Positions 41,560 through 50,649 of a stretch of DNA of 64,000 bases are shown piece after piece. This DNA comes from Pseudomonas putida (GTDB lineage: Bacteria > Pseudomonadota > Gammaproteobacteria > Pseudomonadales > Pseudomonadaceae). The notes under the pieces were generated by a model. That model was not told the origin of the DNA. It ran no database searches and worked only from the letters and a program-made list of their open reading frames with translations. The translations under genes were made by a program, and so were the position numbers. Every line of letters begins with the position of its first letter. The first letter of the stretch is position 1. The DNA is taken from positions 682,001-746,000 of the forward strand of contig CP124529.1 in the NCBI GenBank assembly GCA_029953615.1. Reading direction: 5' to 3'.

Positions 41560-42185
41560 GCGTTGACCAGGAACGGCGTGGGGTCGCCGCAGCCTTCACG
41601 GACCAGTTCCGGCTCATCGCCGGACAGGTCGATGATGGTCGAGGCCTTGAGGTCACCGAAACCGCCATCGATCACCAGGTCGACATGATGCTCCAGGCGC
41701 TCGCGGATCTCGTAAGGGTCGGTCATCGGCTCGGTGTCGCCCGGCAGGATCAGGCTCACACTCATCAACGGCTCGCCCAGTTCAGCCAGCAAGGCCAGGG
41801 TGATGGCATGGGCCGGCACCCGTAGCCCGATGGTGCGGCGTTTATCGTGCAACAGCAGGCGCGGCACTTCGCGCGTGCCGTTGAGGATGAACGTGTAAGG
41901 CCCCGGCACATGTGCCTTGAGCAGGCGGAAGGTGCCGGTGTCGACCTTGGCGTACAACCCCAGCTGCGACATGTCGCAGCACATCAGGGTGAAGTTGTGC
42001 GTCTTGTCCAGCCCGCGCAGGCGCCGCACCCGTTCGATGGCCGCCTTGTCACCCATCTGGCAACCTAGTGCGTAGGCCGAATCCGTCGGGTACACCACCA
42101 CACCGCCCTTGCGGATAATCTCGACGGCCTGCTTGATCAGGCGCTGCTGCGGGTTCTCCGGATGAATCTGGAAAAATTGGCTCAC
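41556..42185 (-). CDS. YciO/YrdC/Sua5-family protein (threonylcarbamoyl-AMP synthase-like)
   Basis: The 209-aa product shares the TsaC/Sua5 fold (GGVVVYPTDSAYALGCQMGDKAAIERVRRLRGL; HNFTLMCCDMSQL; KAHVPGPYTFILNGTREVPR; RTIGLRVPAH). The YciO branch is distinct from TsaC, and its in vivo role in tRNA t6A formation is uncertain. GTG 42185 (MSQFFQIHPENPQ) is chosen because homologues start this way; the open frame upstream runs into the PHP gene. It lies 13 bases downstream of the PHP gene. Confidence 0.88.
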   Translation of the reverse strand: MSQFFQIHPENPQQRLIKQAVEIIRKGGVVVYPTDSAYALGCQMGDKAAIERVRRLRGLDKTHNFTLMCCDMSQLGLYAKVDTGTFRLLKAHVPGPYTFILNGTREVPRLLLHDKRRTIGLRVPAHAITLALLAELGEPLMSVSLILPGDTEPMTDPYEIRERLEHHVDLVIDGGFGDLKASTIIDLSGDEPELVREGCGDPTPFLVNA

Positions 42186-42198
42186 GTAGTCGTCCTGT

Positions 42199-43059
42199 TC
42201 ATACCGCCAAAGGCTGTTCATGGCTGAATCGGCGCCACAAAGGTGGCAGGTCCTCGGGCAAAGGCCGGTAGGCACCGATCTCACCCCAGGTGCCGGGGCC
42301 GTGGAAGTCACTGCCAGCGCTTGCCAGCAGGCCGAACTCACGGGTGAGGATGGACATGGTGCCCACCTGCTCGGCAGGCATCATCCCGTTGACCACTTCA
42401 AGCGCCTGCCCGCCTGCCTGAATATAGTCGGCAATCAGCCTTCTGCGCTTGCTGCGGGTCAGATCGTAGTGCATGGGATGCGCCAGGCTCACCCAAGCAT
42501 TGGACTGGCGCAGGGTAGCGACGGTTTCATCGAGGGTCGGCCAGTGCTGCTTGACGTCCCCCAGCTTGCCGGCCCCCAGCCATTTGCGAAACGCCTCGCC
42601 GCGGTCCTTGACGTGCCCGGCGCGCACCAGGTATTCGGCAAAATGCGGGCGTGCCGGGGCGTTGCCGCTATCGCCCAGTTCGTGCTGCACGGCGCGAGCG
42701 CCGTCGAGGGTACCGGGCATGCCCTTGGCCGCCAGCCTTTTGTCGATTTCTTCGGCGCGCAGCCAGCGGCCACGGTGCAGCGCATCGATTGCCGCCAGCA
42801 GGGGCGGCGCGTCGAGCGGGAAGTCATAGCCCAGCACATGGATGGTCGCACCACCCCAGGTGCACGACAGCTCTACCCCGCTGACCCAGTGCATGCCCTT
42901 GTCGCGGCATGCCTGGCGCGCCTCGGGCAGGCCTTCGATGGTGTCATGGTCGGTGAGTGCCAGCGTTTGCACCCCGTGCTCATGGGCCCGGGCGACCAGG
43001 GTCGAGGGCGACAGGGCGCCATCGGAGGCCGTGCTGTGACAGTGCAGATCAACATTCAT
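42199..43059 (-). CDS. PHP-domain phosphoesterase (RNase AM/YciV-like)
   Basis: A 286-aa cytoplasmic metal-dependent phosphoesterase. The PHP metal-binding motifs are [28 protein letters not shown] and the C-terminal [13 protein letters not shown]. coli YciV (Rnm) hydrolyses 3',5'-nucleotide bisphosphates and trims 5' ends of rRNA and other RNAs; the same role is inferred here. It heads the PHP-YciO-scpA-scpB string and is divergent from yciB with 67 bases between starts. Confidence 0.88.
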   Translation of the reverse strand: MNVDLHCHSTASDGALSPSTLVARAHEHGVQTLALTDHDTIEGLPEARQACRDKGMHWVSGVELSCTWGGATIHVLGYDFPLDAPPLLAAIDALHRGRWLRAEEIDKRLAAKGMPGTLDGARAVQHELGDSGNAPARPHFAEYLVRAGHVKDRGEAFRKWLGAGKLGDVKQHWPTLDETVATLRQSNAWVSLAHPMHYDLTRSKRRRLIADYIQAGGQALEVVNGMMPAEQVGTMSILTREFGLLASAGSDFHGPGTWGEIGAYRPLPEDLPPLWRRFSHEQPLAV

Positions 43060-43126
43060 GGAGGAGCGCTTTCGCTGGAATCGATGTTTGTTATTATGCC
43101 GTCACATCCCGATTCTGGCTGCCATT

Positions 43127-43720
43127 GTGAAACAATTCATCGATTTCATCCCGCTGCTGCTGTTCTTCATCGTCTACAAGCTCGACCCGCGCCCCATGGA
43201 AGTCGCCGGCCACAGCTTCGAATTCGGCGGTATCTACAGCGCCACGGCCATGCTGATCATCAGCTCGCTGGTGGTTTATGGCGCGCTGTTCCTGCGCCAG
43301 CGCAAGCTGGAAAAGGGCCAGTGGCTGACCCTGGTAGCCTGCCTGGTGTTCGGCGGCCTGACGCTGACCTTCCACAGCGAAACCTTCCTGAAGTGGAAGG
43401 CGCCGGTGGTGAACTGGCTGTTCGCCCTGGGCTTCGCCGGCAGCCACTTCGTCGGCGACCGGGTGCTGATCAAACGCATCATGGGCCACGCCCTGAACCT
43501 GCCCGATGCCATCTGGACCCGCCTGAACCTGGCCTGGATCGGCTTCTTCCTGTTCTGCGGCGCGGCCAACCTGTTCGTTGCCTTCACCTTCCAGGACTTC
43601 TGGGTCGACTTCAAAGTGTTCGGCAGCCTGGGCATGACCGTGATCTTCCTGGTGGCGCAGGGCATGTACCTGTCGCGCCACTTGCACGACGACCCTTCTA
43701 CCTCCAAACCCAAGGATTGA
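43127..43720 (+). CDS. yciB: Inner-membrane septation protein A (YciB/IspZ)
   Basis: A 197-aa polytopic inner-membrane protein with five to six helices. It has been linked to cell-envelope synthesis and septation in enteric bacteria and Shigella. The [19 protein letters not shown] start, [15 protein letters not shown] and [20 protein letters not shown] are characteristic. The start is GTG 43127, since no ATG gives the conserved N terminus. yciI follows after one base, so the two are cotranscribed. Confidence 0.93.
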   Translation: MKQFIDFIPLLLFFIVYKLDPRPMEVAGHSFEFGGIYSATAMLIISSLVVYGALFLRQRKLEKGQWLTLVACLVFGGLTLTFHSETFLKWKAPVVNWLFALGFAGSHFVGDRVLIKRIMGHALNLPDAIWTRLNLAWIGFFLFCGAANLFVAFTFQDFWVDFKVFGSLGMTVIFLVAQGMYLSRHLHDDPSTSKPKD

Positions 43721-43721
43721 C

Positions 43722-44021
43722 ATGCTCTACGCCATCATCGCCAGCGACGTCGCAAACTCCCTGGAAAAGCGCCTGGCCGCCCGCCCGGCGCACATCGAAC
43801 GCCTGCAGCAACTGAAAGCCGAGGGCCGCGTGGTACTGGCCGGCCCGCACCCGGCCATCGACAGCAACGACCCGGGCGAAGCAGGTTTCAGCGGTAGCCT
43901 GATCGTTGCCGAGTTCGAATCGCTGGCTGCGGCGCAGGCCTGGGCCGATGCCGATCCGTACATTGCGGCCGGCGTGTACGACAAGGTCGTGGTCAAGCCG
44001 TTCAAGCAAGTACTGCCCTGA
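43722..44021 (+). CDS. yciI: YciI-like protein
   Basis: A 99-aa ferredoxin-like alpha/beta-barrel protein of the YciI family ([60 protein letters not shown]). The conserved His (RPAHIERL) and Asp resemble the family's putative active site. Some relatives are dehydrochlorinases, but the physiological function is unknown. It follows yciB by one base. Confidence 0.92.
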   Translation: MLYAIIASDVANSLEKRLAARPAHIERLQQLKAEGRVVLAGPHPAIDSNDPGEAGFSGSLIVAEFESLAAAQAWADADPYIAAGVYDKVVVKPFKQVLP

Positions 44022-44033
44022 TCCGAGACCGCG

Positions 44034-44130
44034 TCGGCCTCTTCGCGGGCTTGCCCGCTCCCACAGGTAACCCACAAACCTCAGGATCTTTGGTGTCCCT
44101 GTGGGAGCGGGTTTACCCGCGAAGAAGGCC
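44034..44130. repeat. REP pair, class A
   Basis: Inverted copies lie after yciI and before the response-regulator promoter region. Confidence 0.85.
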
Positions 44131-44227
44131 ACGCAGTACTGGCAGTTATACGATTGCCATCAGTCTGCGGTATCTTTGCCACTGGCGGGCCGATTTAGCC
44201 GCCGTCAATGGTTGAATTGAGTGAGTC

Positions 44228-44905
44228 ATGAGCGAGCTGTTACTGATTGATGATGACCAGGAGCTGTGCGAGCTGCTCGGCAGCTGGCTGACCCAGGAAG
44301 GGTTTACCGTGCGCGCCTGCCACGATGGCCACAGCGCACGCCAGGCCCTGGCCGCGCACGCCCCGGCGGCCGTGGTGCTGGACGTGATGCTGCCCGACGG
44401 CAGTGGCCTGGAACTGCTCAAGCAGTTGCGCAGCGAGCATGCCGAACTGCCGGTACTGATGCTCTCGGCGCGCGGCGAGCCGCTGGACCGCATCCTCGGC
44501 CTGGAACTGGGCGCCGACGACTACCTGGCCAAACCCTGCGACCCGCGTGAGCTCACCGCTCGCCTGCGTGCGGTGCTGCGCCGCAGCCACCCCTCCGCCA
44601 CCACCAGCCAGGTGGAGCTGGGCGACCTGGTTTACAGCCCTGCTCGTGGCGTGGCCAGCATCGATGGCCGCGAAATGACCCTGACCCTGTCCGAAAGCCG
44701 CATTCTCGAAGCCCTGCTGCGCCAACCCGGCGAGCCGCTGGACAAGCAGGAACTGGCGCAGATCGGCCTGGGCCGCAAGCTGACCCTGTACGACCGCAGC
44801 CTGGACATGCACGTCAGCAACCTGCGCAAGAAGATCGGTCCGCACGCCGATGGCCGGCCACGCATCGTTGCCCTGCGCAGCCGTGGCTATTACTACTGCC
44901 TCTGA
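44228..44905 (+). CDS. OmpR-family response regulator (CpxR-like)
   Basis: A 225-aa two-component regulator. The receiver domain has the acidic pair DDD8-10, phosphoacceptor Asp52 (VVLDVMLPDGSG), Ser80 and Lys102 (LAKPCDP). The winged-helix output domain has LTLSESRILEALLRQPGEPLDKQEL and DMHVSNLRKKIG. It is followed by a CpxP/Spy-like gene and its presumed histidine kinase, an arrangement like the Cpx envelope-stress system. Confidence 0.93.
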   Translation: MSELLLIDDDQELCELLGSWLTQEGFTVRACHDGHSARQALAAHAPAAVVLDVMLPDGSGLELLKQLRSEHAELPVLMLSARGEPLDRILGLELGADDYLAKPCDPRELTARLRAVLRRSHPSATTSQVELGDLVYSPARGVASIDGREMTLTLSESRILEALLRQPGEPLDKQELAQIGLGRKLTLYDRSLDMHVSNLRKKIGPHADGRPRIVALRSRGYYYCL

Positions 44906-45007
44906 ACATCTTTACCGAGCCTTTACCCTCCACTGACCGCGCTTGACGGTGATCTCCCTAGACTGTGCTCATCCGGTAACCACCGGCCCATGTAAAGGAG
45001 AGACACC

Positions 45008-45424
45008 ATGCGCAAGACCCTTATCGCCCTGATGTTCGCCGCCGCCCTGCCGACCGTGGCCATGGCCATGCCTGAAGGCGGCCCGCGCCACGACGGCCCG
45101 CATCATCGTGGTGATGCGCCTTTCCACCAGCTGGACCTGAGCCGTGACCAGCGCCAGCAGATCGGCAAGCTGATGGGCGAGCAGATGAAACAGCGCCGCG
45201 ACATCACCGAGCGCTACCTGTCCAAGCTGCCGGCCGCCGACCAGAAGGCGATGAAGGACGAACTGCAGGCCAACCGCGACAAGACCGACAGCGCGGTCCG
45301 TGCCCTGCTCAAGCCTGAGCAGCAGAAGAAGTTCGACGAACTGCAGAAGGAACGCGCCGCACAAAAGGCCGAGTGGCAGGAGTTCCAGGCCTGGAAAGCT
45401 GAAAAAGGCAACAAGGCCCAGTAA
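45008..45424 (+). CDS. Periplasmic CpxP/Spy-like LTXXQ protein
   Basis: A 138-aa precursor with signal peptide MRKTLIALMFAAALPTVAMA. The mature part begins with a His-rich stretch (GGPRHDGPHHRGDAPFH), which may bind metal, and is otherwise helical with two degenerate LTxxQ motifs (LSRDQRQQI and LKPEQQKKF). CpxP/Spy proteins are ATP-independent chaperones or negative modulators of the sensor kinase. The position between regulator and kinase genes supports a feedback role. ATG 45008 follows a GGAGAG ribosome-binding site. Confidence 0.9.
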   Translation: MRKTLIALMFAAALPTVAMAMPEGGPRHDGPHHRGDAPFHQLDLSRDQRQQIGKLMGEQMKQRRDITERYLSKLPAADQKAMKDELQANRDKTDSAVRALLKPEQQKKFDELQKERAAQKAEWQEFQAWKAEKGNKAQ

Positions 45425-45490
45425 GCTGTCAGCCCGATGCCCGGCCCGCCTCAGTGCGAGCCGGGCTTTTCCCGTTTGCAGGAGGTGCAC

Positions 45491-46826
45491 TTGCGTTCAC
45501 TGTTACTGGCGCATCCTGGCCAGTTTCTGGCTGGCCATCACCCTGGTTGCGGGCCTGTCGATCCTGCTGGGCCATATGCTCAACCAGGACGCCTGGATCC
45601 TCAGCCGCCACCCGGGCCTGAATACCCTGGCCAGCAAGTGGGCCAAGCATTACGAACAGGAAGGCCTGGCTTCGGCACAGCACTTCCTGGAACGGCGCAA
45701 GGACCGCTACAAGATCGACGTGCAGGTGCTCGACGACAGTGGCGAGGCCGTGGTGCCTGGCACCTTCCCACGCCGTGCGGCGGCCTTCGAGGCACGCCAG
45801 CACAACGACCAGCGGCGCCTGCCGTGGCGCCGGCTGACCGAGGAATACACCAGCCCCGACACCGGCGAGACGTACCTGCTGATCTACCGCATCCCCCATC
45901 CGGCGCTGGACGCCTGGCACCGCGAAAGCCTGTTGTGGCCGCTCAGTGCGCTGGGCATTGCCCTGGTGGTGCTGACCCTGTTCAGCCTGCTGGTAACGCT
46001 GTCCATCACCCGCCCGCTCAACCGCCTGCGCGGCGCCGTGCATGACCTGGGCCAGACCACCTACCAGCAGAACAGCCTGGCACAATTGGCGGCGCGGCGT
46101 GACGAGTTCGGCGTGCTGGCCAAGGACTTCAACAAGATGGGCGCGCGCCTGCAAAGCACCATCGGCAGCCAGCGCCAGTTGCTGCGCGATGTGTCCCATG
46201 AACTGCGCTCGCCGCTGGCCAGGCTGCGTATCGCCCTGGCCTTGGCTGAACGCGCCGAGCCCGAGCAGCGTGAGGCGCTGTGGCCACGCCTGACCCGCGA
46301 ATGCGACCGCCTGGAAGACCTGATCAGCGAAATCCTCGCCCTGGCGCGGGTCGATGCCGAACAGGCCCATGCCGAACCGGTCGACCTCAATGCCCTGCTC
46401 GGTAGCGTGCGCAAGGACGCCCAGCTCAGCGCACCGGAGCAGGATGTGCGCCTGGAGGCACAGCCGGGGTTGACCATGCTGGGCTGGCCAAAACTGATCG
46501 AGCGTGCCGTGGACAACCTGCTGCGCAACGCCCTGCGCTTCAACCCGCAGGGCCAGCCGATCGAGCTCAGCGCCGTGCGCGAGCAGGACCGTATCGTGAT
46601 CCGCGTGCGTGACCATGGACCTGGAGCGGCGGCGGAACACCTGGCGCAGCTGGGGGAACCCTTCTTCCGTGCGCCGGGGCAGGATGCGCCGGGGCATGGG
46701 CTGGGGCTGGCGATTGCACGCAAGGCGGCAGAGCGGCATGGTGGCAGCCTGGTGCTGGACAATCATCCACAGGGAGGCTTTGTGGCCAGGCTGGAGTTGC
46801 CGGTGACTGAAGCGACAGGCAGTTGA
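45491..46826 (+). CDS. Sensor histidine kinase (CpxA-like), frame broken after codon 4
   Basis: The kinase partner of the upstream response regulator. From the conserved TTG start at 45491 (AGGAGG upstream) the frame reads MRSL and then loses register. Dropping one base near 45505 gives MRSLFWRILASFWLAITLV and a normal 444-aa protein. That protein has a first membrane helix at about 7-30, a periplasmic sensor of about 120 residues, a second helix and HAMP, H-box DVSHELRSPLARLRIAL, N-box RAVDNLLRNALRF, and G-boxes DHGPGAA and GHGLGLAIA. No in-frame start upstream has a ribosome-binding site or normal N terminus. A sequencing insertion is the simplest reading. Confidence 0.88.
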
Positions 46827-46842
46827 TGTGATGTAAATGCTG

Positions 46843-46940
46843 CTGGCCTCTTCGCGGGCCTGCCCGCTCCCACAGGTACTACACAGGCCTTGAAGCAGTG
46901 TTGTACCTGTGGGAGCGGGCAAGCCCGCGAAGAGGCCGGA
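46843..46940. repeat. REP pair, class A
   Basis: Inverted copies lie between the convergent histidine kinase and nitroreductase genes. Confidence 0.85.
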
Positions 46941-46972
46941 TGCCTTGATACGGCGATCAGCCCAAGGCTGCG

Positions 46973-47530
46973 TTACTCGCCCCAGGCGCTGACAAACGCG
47001 GCAGTTTCCAGAATCGGCGCCGTACGCGGCTCGGTCAGCGGCGTACCAACATACAGGTAACCGATCAGCTCCTCGTTCTCGGCCAGCCCCAGGCCCTTGT
47101 GCACATGAGCATCGAAAGCCATTTCGCCGGTGCGCCATACCGCACCGATACCTTGCGCATGCGCAGCAATCAGGATGCCGTGCGCCGCACAGCCTGCCGC
47201 CAGCCGCTGCTCGGACTTGGGCACCTTGAAGTGGTCCTGCAGCCTGGCAATCACCACGATCAGCAACGGCGCCCGCAGCGGCGCGGCGCGGGCCTTGTCC
47301 AGGGCAGCCTGGCTGGCATCGCCCTTGTGCTGCAGCGCTTCGGCGAACAGCTCCCCCAGCTTCTCCCGGCCCTGGCCTTCGATGGTGAGAAAGCGCCATG
47401 GCCGCAGCTGACCGTGGTCCGGGGCGCGCAAGGCGGCCTGGAACAGCGCCTCGCGCTGTGCGGCATTGGGCGCCGGGTCAGTCAGACGTGGTACGGAAAC
47501 ACGGTTGAGCAATGCGTCGAGAGCCTCCAT
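46973..47530 (-). CDS. Nitroreductase-family flavoprotein (YdjA-like)
   Basis: A 185-aa FMN-dependent oxidoreductase of the small YdjA type. MEALDALLNRVSVPRL, RAPDHGQLRPWRFLTIEG and GIGAVWRTGEMAF (flavin contacts) are present, and the C-terminal ENEELIGYLYVGTP is typical. It is expected to be cytoplasmic and to use NAD(P)H; the natural substrate is unknown. ATG 47530 is chosen over an open extension. It is divergent from trkH with about 100 bases between starts. Confidence 0.9.
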   Translation of the reverse strand: MEALDALLNRVSVPRLTDPAPNAAQREALFQAALRAPDHGQLRPWRFLTIEGQGREKLGELFAEALQHKGDASQAALDKARAAPLRAPLLIVVIARLQDHFKVPKSEQRLAAGCAAHGILIAAHAQGIGAVWRTGEMAFDAHVHKGLGLAENEELIGYLYVGTPLTEPRTAPILETAAFVSAWGE

Positions 47531-47631
47531 GGCTACCCTCCTGGCAGGTGAATGTGCCGCCATTCTAGCGTTTACATCACCAGACCCATAGGTAGAATGG
47601 CGCCCTTCCGTTTCGAGTCAGAGCAGATCAC

Positions 47632-49086
47632 ATGGCGTTGCCGACCTTAAGGATCATTGGTTTCATCATCGGCATCTTCCTGATTACCCTCGCCGTCAGC
47701 ATGGCCGTGCCCATGGCGACCCTGGTGATCTTCGAACGCACCCGTGATATGCCGTCGTTCCTCTGGTCGAGCCTGATCACTTTCATCGCCGGCCTGACCC
47801 TGGTGCTTCAGGGCCGCCCCGAGCATGTGCACCTGCGCCCGCGCGACATGTACCTGCTGACCGTCAGCAGCTGGCTGGTAGTGTGCGTGTTTGCCGCCCT
47901 GCCGTTCCTGCTGACCCAGCACATCAGCTATACCGACGCGTTTTTCGAAAGCATGTCAGGCATCACCGCCACCGGCGCCACCGTGCTCAGCGGGCTCGAC
48001 AACATGTCACCGGGCATCCTGATGTGGCGTTCGATGCTGCACTGGCTTGGCGGCATCGGCTTCATCGGCATGGCGGTAGCGATCCTGCCGCTGCTGCGCA
48101 TCGGTGGCATGCGCCTGTTCCAGACCGAATCGTCCGACCGCTCGGAGAAGGTCATGCCGCGCTCGCACATGGTCGCCAAATCGATCGTGGGGGTATACGT
48201 CGGCTTTTCGATCCTGGGTGCGCTGGGCTTCTGGTGGGCCGGCATGAGCCCGTTCGATGCGATCAACCACGCCATGTCGGCGATTTCCACTGGCGGGTTT
48301 TCCACCTCCGACCAGTCGCTGGCCAAGTGGGACATCCCGGCCGTGCACTGGGTCGCGGTGGTGGTGATGATTCTCGGCAGCCTGCCCTTCACCCTTTACG
48401 TGGCGACGCTGCGCGGCAACCGCAAGGCACTGCTCCGCGACCAACAGGTGCAGGGTTTGCTGGGCATGCTGGTGGCCACCTGGCTAGTGCTTGGCACCTG
48501 GTACTGGGCCACCACCAACCTGCACTGGCTCGACGCCCTGCGCCACGTGGCGCTGAACGTGACCTCGGTGGTCACCACCACCGGTTTCGCCCTGGGTGAC
48601 TACAGCCTGTGGGGCAACTTCTCGCTGATGCTGTTCTTCTACCTGGGCTTCGTCGGCGGCTGCTCCGGCTCGACGGCAGGTGGCATCAAGATCTTCCGCT
48701 TCCAGGTCGCCTACATCCTGCTCAAGGCAAGCCTCAACCAACTGATCCACCCGCGTGCGGTGATCAAGCAGAAGTACAACGGCCACCGCCTTGACGAAGA
48801 AATCGTGCGGTCGATCCTCACCTTCTCGTTCTTCTTCGCCATCACCATCTGTGTCATGGCGCTGCTGCTGTCGTTGCTTGGCGTGGACTGGATGACCGCC
48901 CTGACCGGCGCTGCCGGCACGGTGTCGGGTGTGGGCCCGGGCCTGGGGGAAGTGATCGGCCCGTCGGGCAACTACGCCACGCTGCCGGATGCCGCCAAAT
49001 GGATTCTCGCCAGCGGCATGCTGCTCGGTCGCCTGGAAATCATCACCGTACTCGTGTTGTGCATGCCGGCATTCTGGCGCCACTGA
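47632..49086 (+). CDS. trkH: Potassium uptake protein TrkH
   Basis: A 484-aa inner-membrane K+ channel subunit with four MPM repeats. The selectivity-filter segments include SITATGATVLSGLDN, AISTGGFSTSDQSL, TSVVTTTGFALGDYS and the last AAGTVSGVGPGLGEVIG. It works with the NAD-gated TrkA, which is not in this window. Its 3' end overlaps the AraC-family gene by 44 bases, tail to tail. Confidence 0.94.
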   Translation: MALPTLRIIGFIIGIFLITLAVSMAVPMATLVIFERTRDMPSFLWSSLITFIAGLTLVLQGRPEHVHLRPRDMYLLTVSSWLVVCVFAALPFLLTQHISYTDAFFESMSGITATGATVLSGLDNMSPGILMWRSMLHWLGGIGFIGMAVAILPLLRIGGMRLFQTESSDRSEKVMPRSHMVAKSIVGVYVGFSILGALGFWWAGMSPFDAINHAMSAISTGGFSTSDQSLAKWDIPAVHWVAVVVMILGSLPFTLYVATLRGNRKALLRDQQVQGLLGMLVATWLVLGTWYWATTNLHWLDALRHVALNVTSVVTTTGFALGDYSLWGNFSLMLFFYLGFVGGCSGSTAGGIKIFRFQVAYILLKASLNQLIHPRAVIKQKYNGHRLDEEIVRSILTFSFFFAITICVMALLLSLLGVDWMTALTGAAGTVSGVGPGLGEVIGPSGNYATLPDAAKWILASGMLLGRLEIITVLVLCMPAFWRH

Positions 49087-50104
49087 CCAGCTCTGGCTCC
49101 GCACCCAGGCGGGCGCGGAATTCACCGGGTGTGGCATCGAACCAGCGGCGGAACGCCCGATAGAAGTTGCTGGGGTCGGCAAAGCCCAGCAGGTAGGCGG
49201 TTTCCAGCAGCGTCATGCCAGGCTGCGCCAGGTATTGTTCGGCCAGTTCTCGGCGGGTGTCATCGAGCAGGGTCTGGAAACTGGTGCCCTCCTCCTGCAA
49301 CCGCCGCTGCAAGGTGCGCTGCGACAAGTGCAGGGCCTGGGCCAGGGCCTCGCGCTTGGGCTCGCCCTGCGGCAGGATGCGGCACAGCACCTGGCGCACG
49401 CGGTGGGTGACCCGGCTTCCCGTGAAACGCGCCAGGTATTCGCCGGCAAAGCGGTCATGCAGGATGGCCATGGCTTCGTTGGCGGTGGGCAGCGGTGCCT
49501 CCATGTCGGCGCGCTCGAATACCAGCGCATCGTGCGGCGCACCGAACACCAGCGGCGAGTGGAACGCCACCTTGTACGGTTCGATGTCCTTTGGTTGCGG
49601 CCCCTGCACCAGCACCCGGCGTGGTTGCAGCTGCCGACCGCTGAGCCAGCTGCACAGCGCCAGCGCGCACGCCAGCGACGCCTCGGCACTGTGCCGGGTG
49701 GGCGGCAGATGGTCGCCGTGCACGGTCAGGATCAGCGAATAGCCTTCGGGGCCGAGGACGAAGCTGAGGTCGGAGCTTTCGGCGATGATGCGCTGATAAC
49801 GCACCAGTCGCTCGAAGCCTTCGGCCAACGTGCGGCTGGACATCAACGCATAACCCACCACATGGAACGACGCCGGGCGCACCACCCGCGCCATGTTCAG
49901 GCCAATGGCCTCGTTGCCCGACAGTTCCACCGCCAGTTGCCACAACCGGGTCATGGAGTCCTGGGGGAAGCGCGCGTCGGGGTCGTCGAGGGCGGCGAAA
50001 TCCAGCCCCAGCTGCTTGAACATGGCCTGGCAGTCCAGCCCTTCCAGTTCGAGTGCCTTCACGATTCCTGACGCCCAGCTCGCTGACGTGGTTCTTTCGC
50101 TCAT
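49043..50104 (-). CDS. AraC-family transcriptional regulator
   Basis: A 353-aa regulator with an N-terminal Arabinose_bd-type domain (residues about 20-205) and a C-terminal double helix-turn-helix (REALAQALHLSQRTLQRRLQEEG; MTLLETAYLLGFADPSNFYRAFRRWFDATPGEF). It belongs to the branch that includes OruR and similar virulence or catabolic regulators. ATG 50104 (MSERTTSASWASGIVKAL) is used; an ATG three codons upstream is possible. The target is not evident from the neighbours. Confidence 0.9.
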   Translation of the reverse strand: MSERTTSASWASGIVKALELEGLDCQAMFKQLGLDFAALDDPDARFPQDSMTRLWQLAVELSGNEAIGLNMARVVRPASFHVVGYALMSSRTLAEGFERLVRYQRIIAESSDLSFVLGPEGYSLILTVHGDHLPPTRHSAEASLACALALCSWLSGRQLQPRRVLVQGPQPKDIEPYKVAFHSPLVFGAPHDALVFERADMEAPLPTANEAMAILHDRFAGEYLARFTGSRVTHRVRQVLCRILPQGEPKREALAQALHLSQRTLQRRLQEEGTSFQTLLDDTRRELAEQYLAQPGMTLLETAYLLGFADPSNFYRAFRRWFDATPGEFRARLGAEPELVSGARMPACTTRVR

Positions 50105-50255
50105 GACAGGCATCTTGCTGACCGCTCCTGCGGTAAACCCCAAGGATATTCAATTGGCGCCTATTGTCACTGATAGGCCTCGCCAGTCACTCTAGACTCG
50201 AATCAGGCTCCACGCCGTGCATCTTGTCCAGAAGTATTAATCCCGGAGCACTGCC

Positions 50256-50567
50256 ATGAACCGCACAGCGCAATTTCGCAGTTTCGCCGAGTTCTATCCC
50301 TACTACCTGGGGGAACACAGCAACCCCACCTGCCGCCGCCTGCACTTTGTCGGCACCAGCCTGGTGATCGCCCTGCTGGCGTATACAATCGGCAGTGGCA
50401 AATGGTTGCTGCTACTGGCCTTGCCCGTGTTCGGCTACGGCTTTGCCTGGGTCGGGCATTTCTTTTTCGAAAAGAATCGGCCAGCGACCTTTACCCATCC
50501 GCTGTATAGCCTGATCGGGGATTTCGTGATGTTCAGGGATATCCTGCTGGGCAAGATCAGTCTGTAG
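50256..50567 (+). CDS. Mpo1-like (DUF962) membrane protein
   Basis: A 103-aa protein with two predicted membrane helices. The conserved YPYYLGEHSNPTCRRLHFVGT contains the His/Asn pattern of the Mpo1-like family, and a second His pair sits in FAWVGHFFFEKNRPATFTHPLYS. Yeast Mpo1 is an Fe-dependent dioxygenase in fatty-acid alpha-oxidation, and bacterial relatives are uncharacterised. ATG 50256 is used. The IS110-family insertion begins about 50 bases after its stop. Confidence 0.9.
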   Translation: MNRTAQFRSFAEFYPYYLGEHSNPTCRRLHFVGTSLVIALLAYTIGSGKWLLLLALPVFGYGFAWVGHFFFEKNRPATFTHPLYSLIGDFVMFRDILLGKISL

Positions 50568-50572
50568 ATTTT

Positions 50573-50614
50573 TTGGGGCCGCTTTGCGGCCCATCGCGAC
50601 ACAAGGCCGCTCCT
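50573..50614. repeat. Class B REP, left half of an IS-split pair
   Basis: TTGGGGCCGC...GCGGCCCATCGCGACACAAGG continues to GCTCCT and then stops at the element boundary, where other copies continue ACAAGG. Confidence 0.9.
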
Positions 50615-50649
50615 TGTATGTTGTGTCTGGCCTAGCGGGAGAGGTTATT

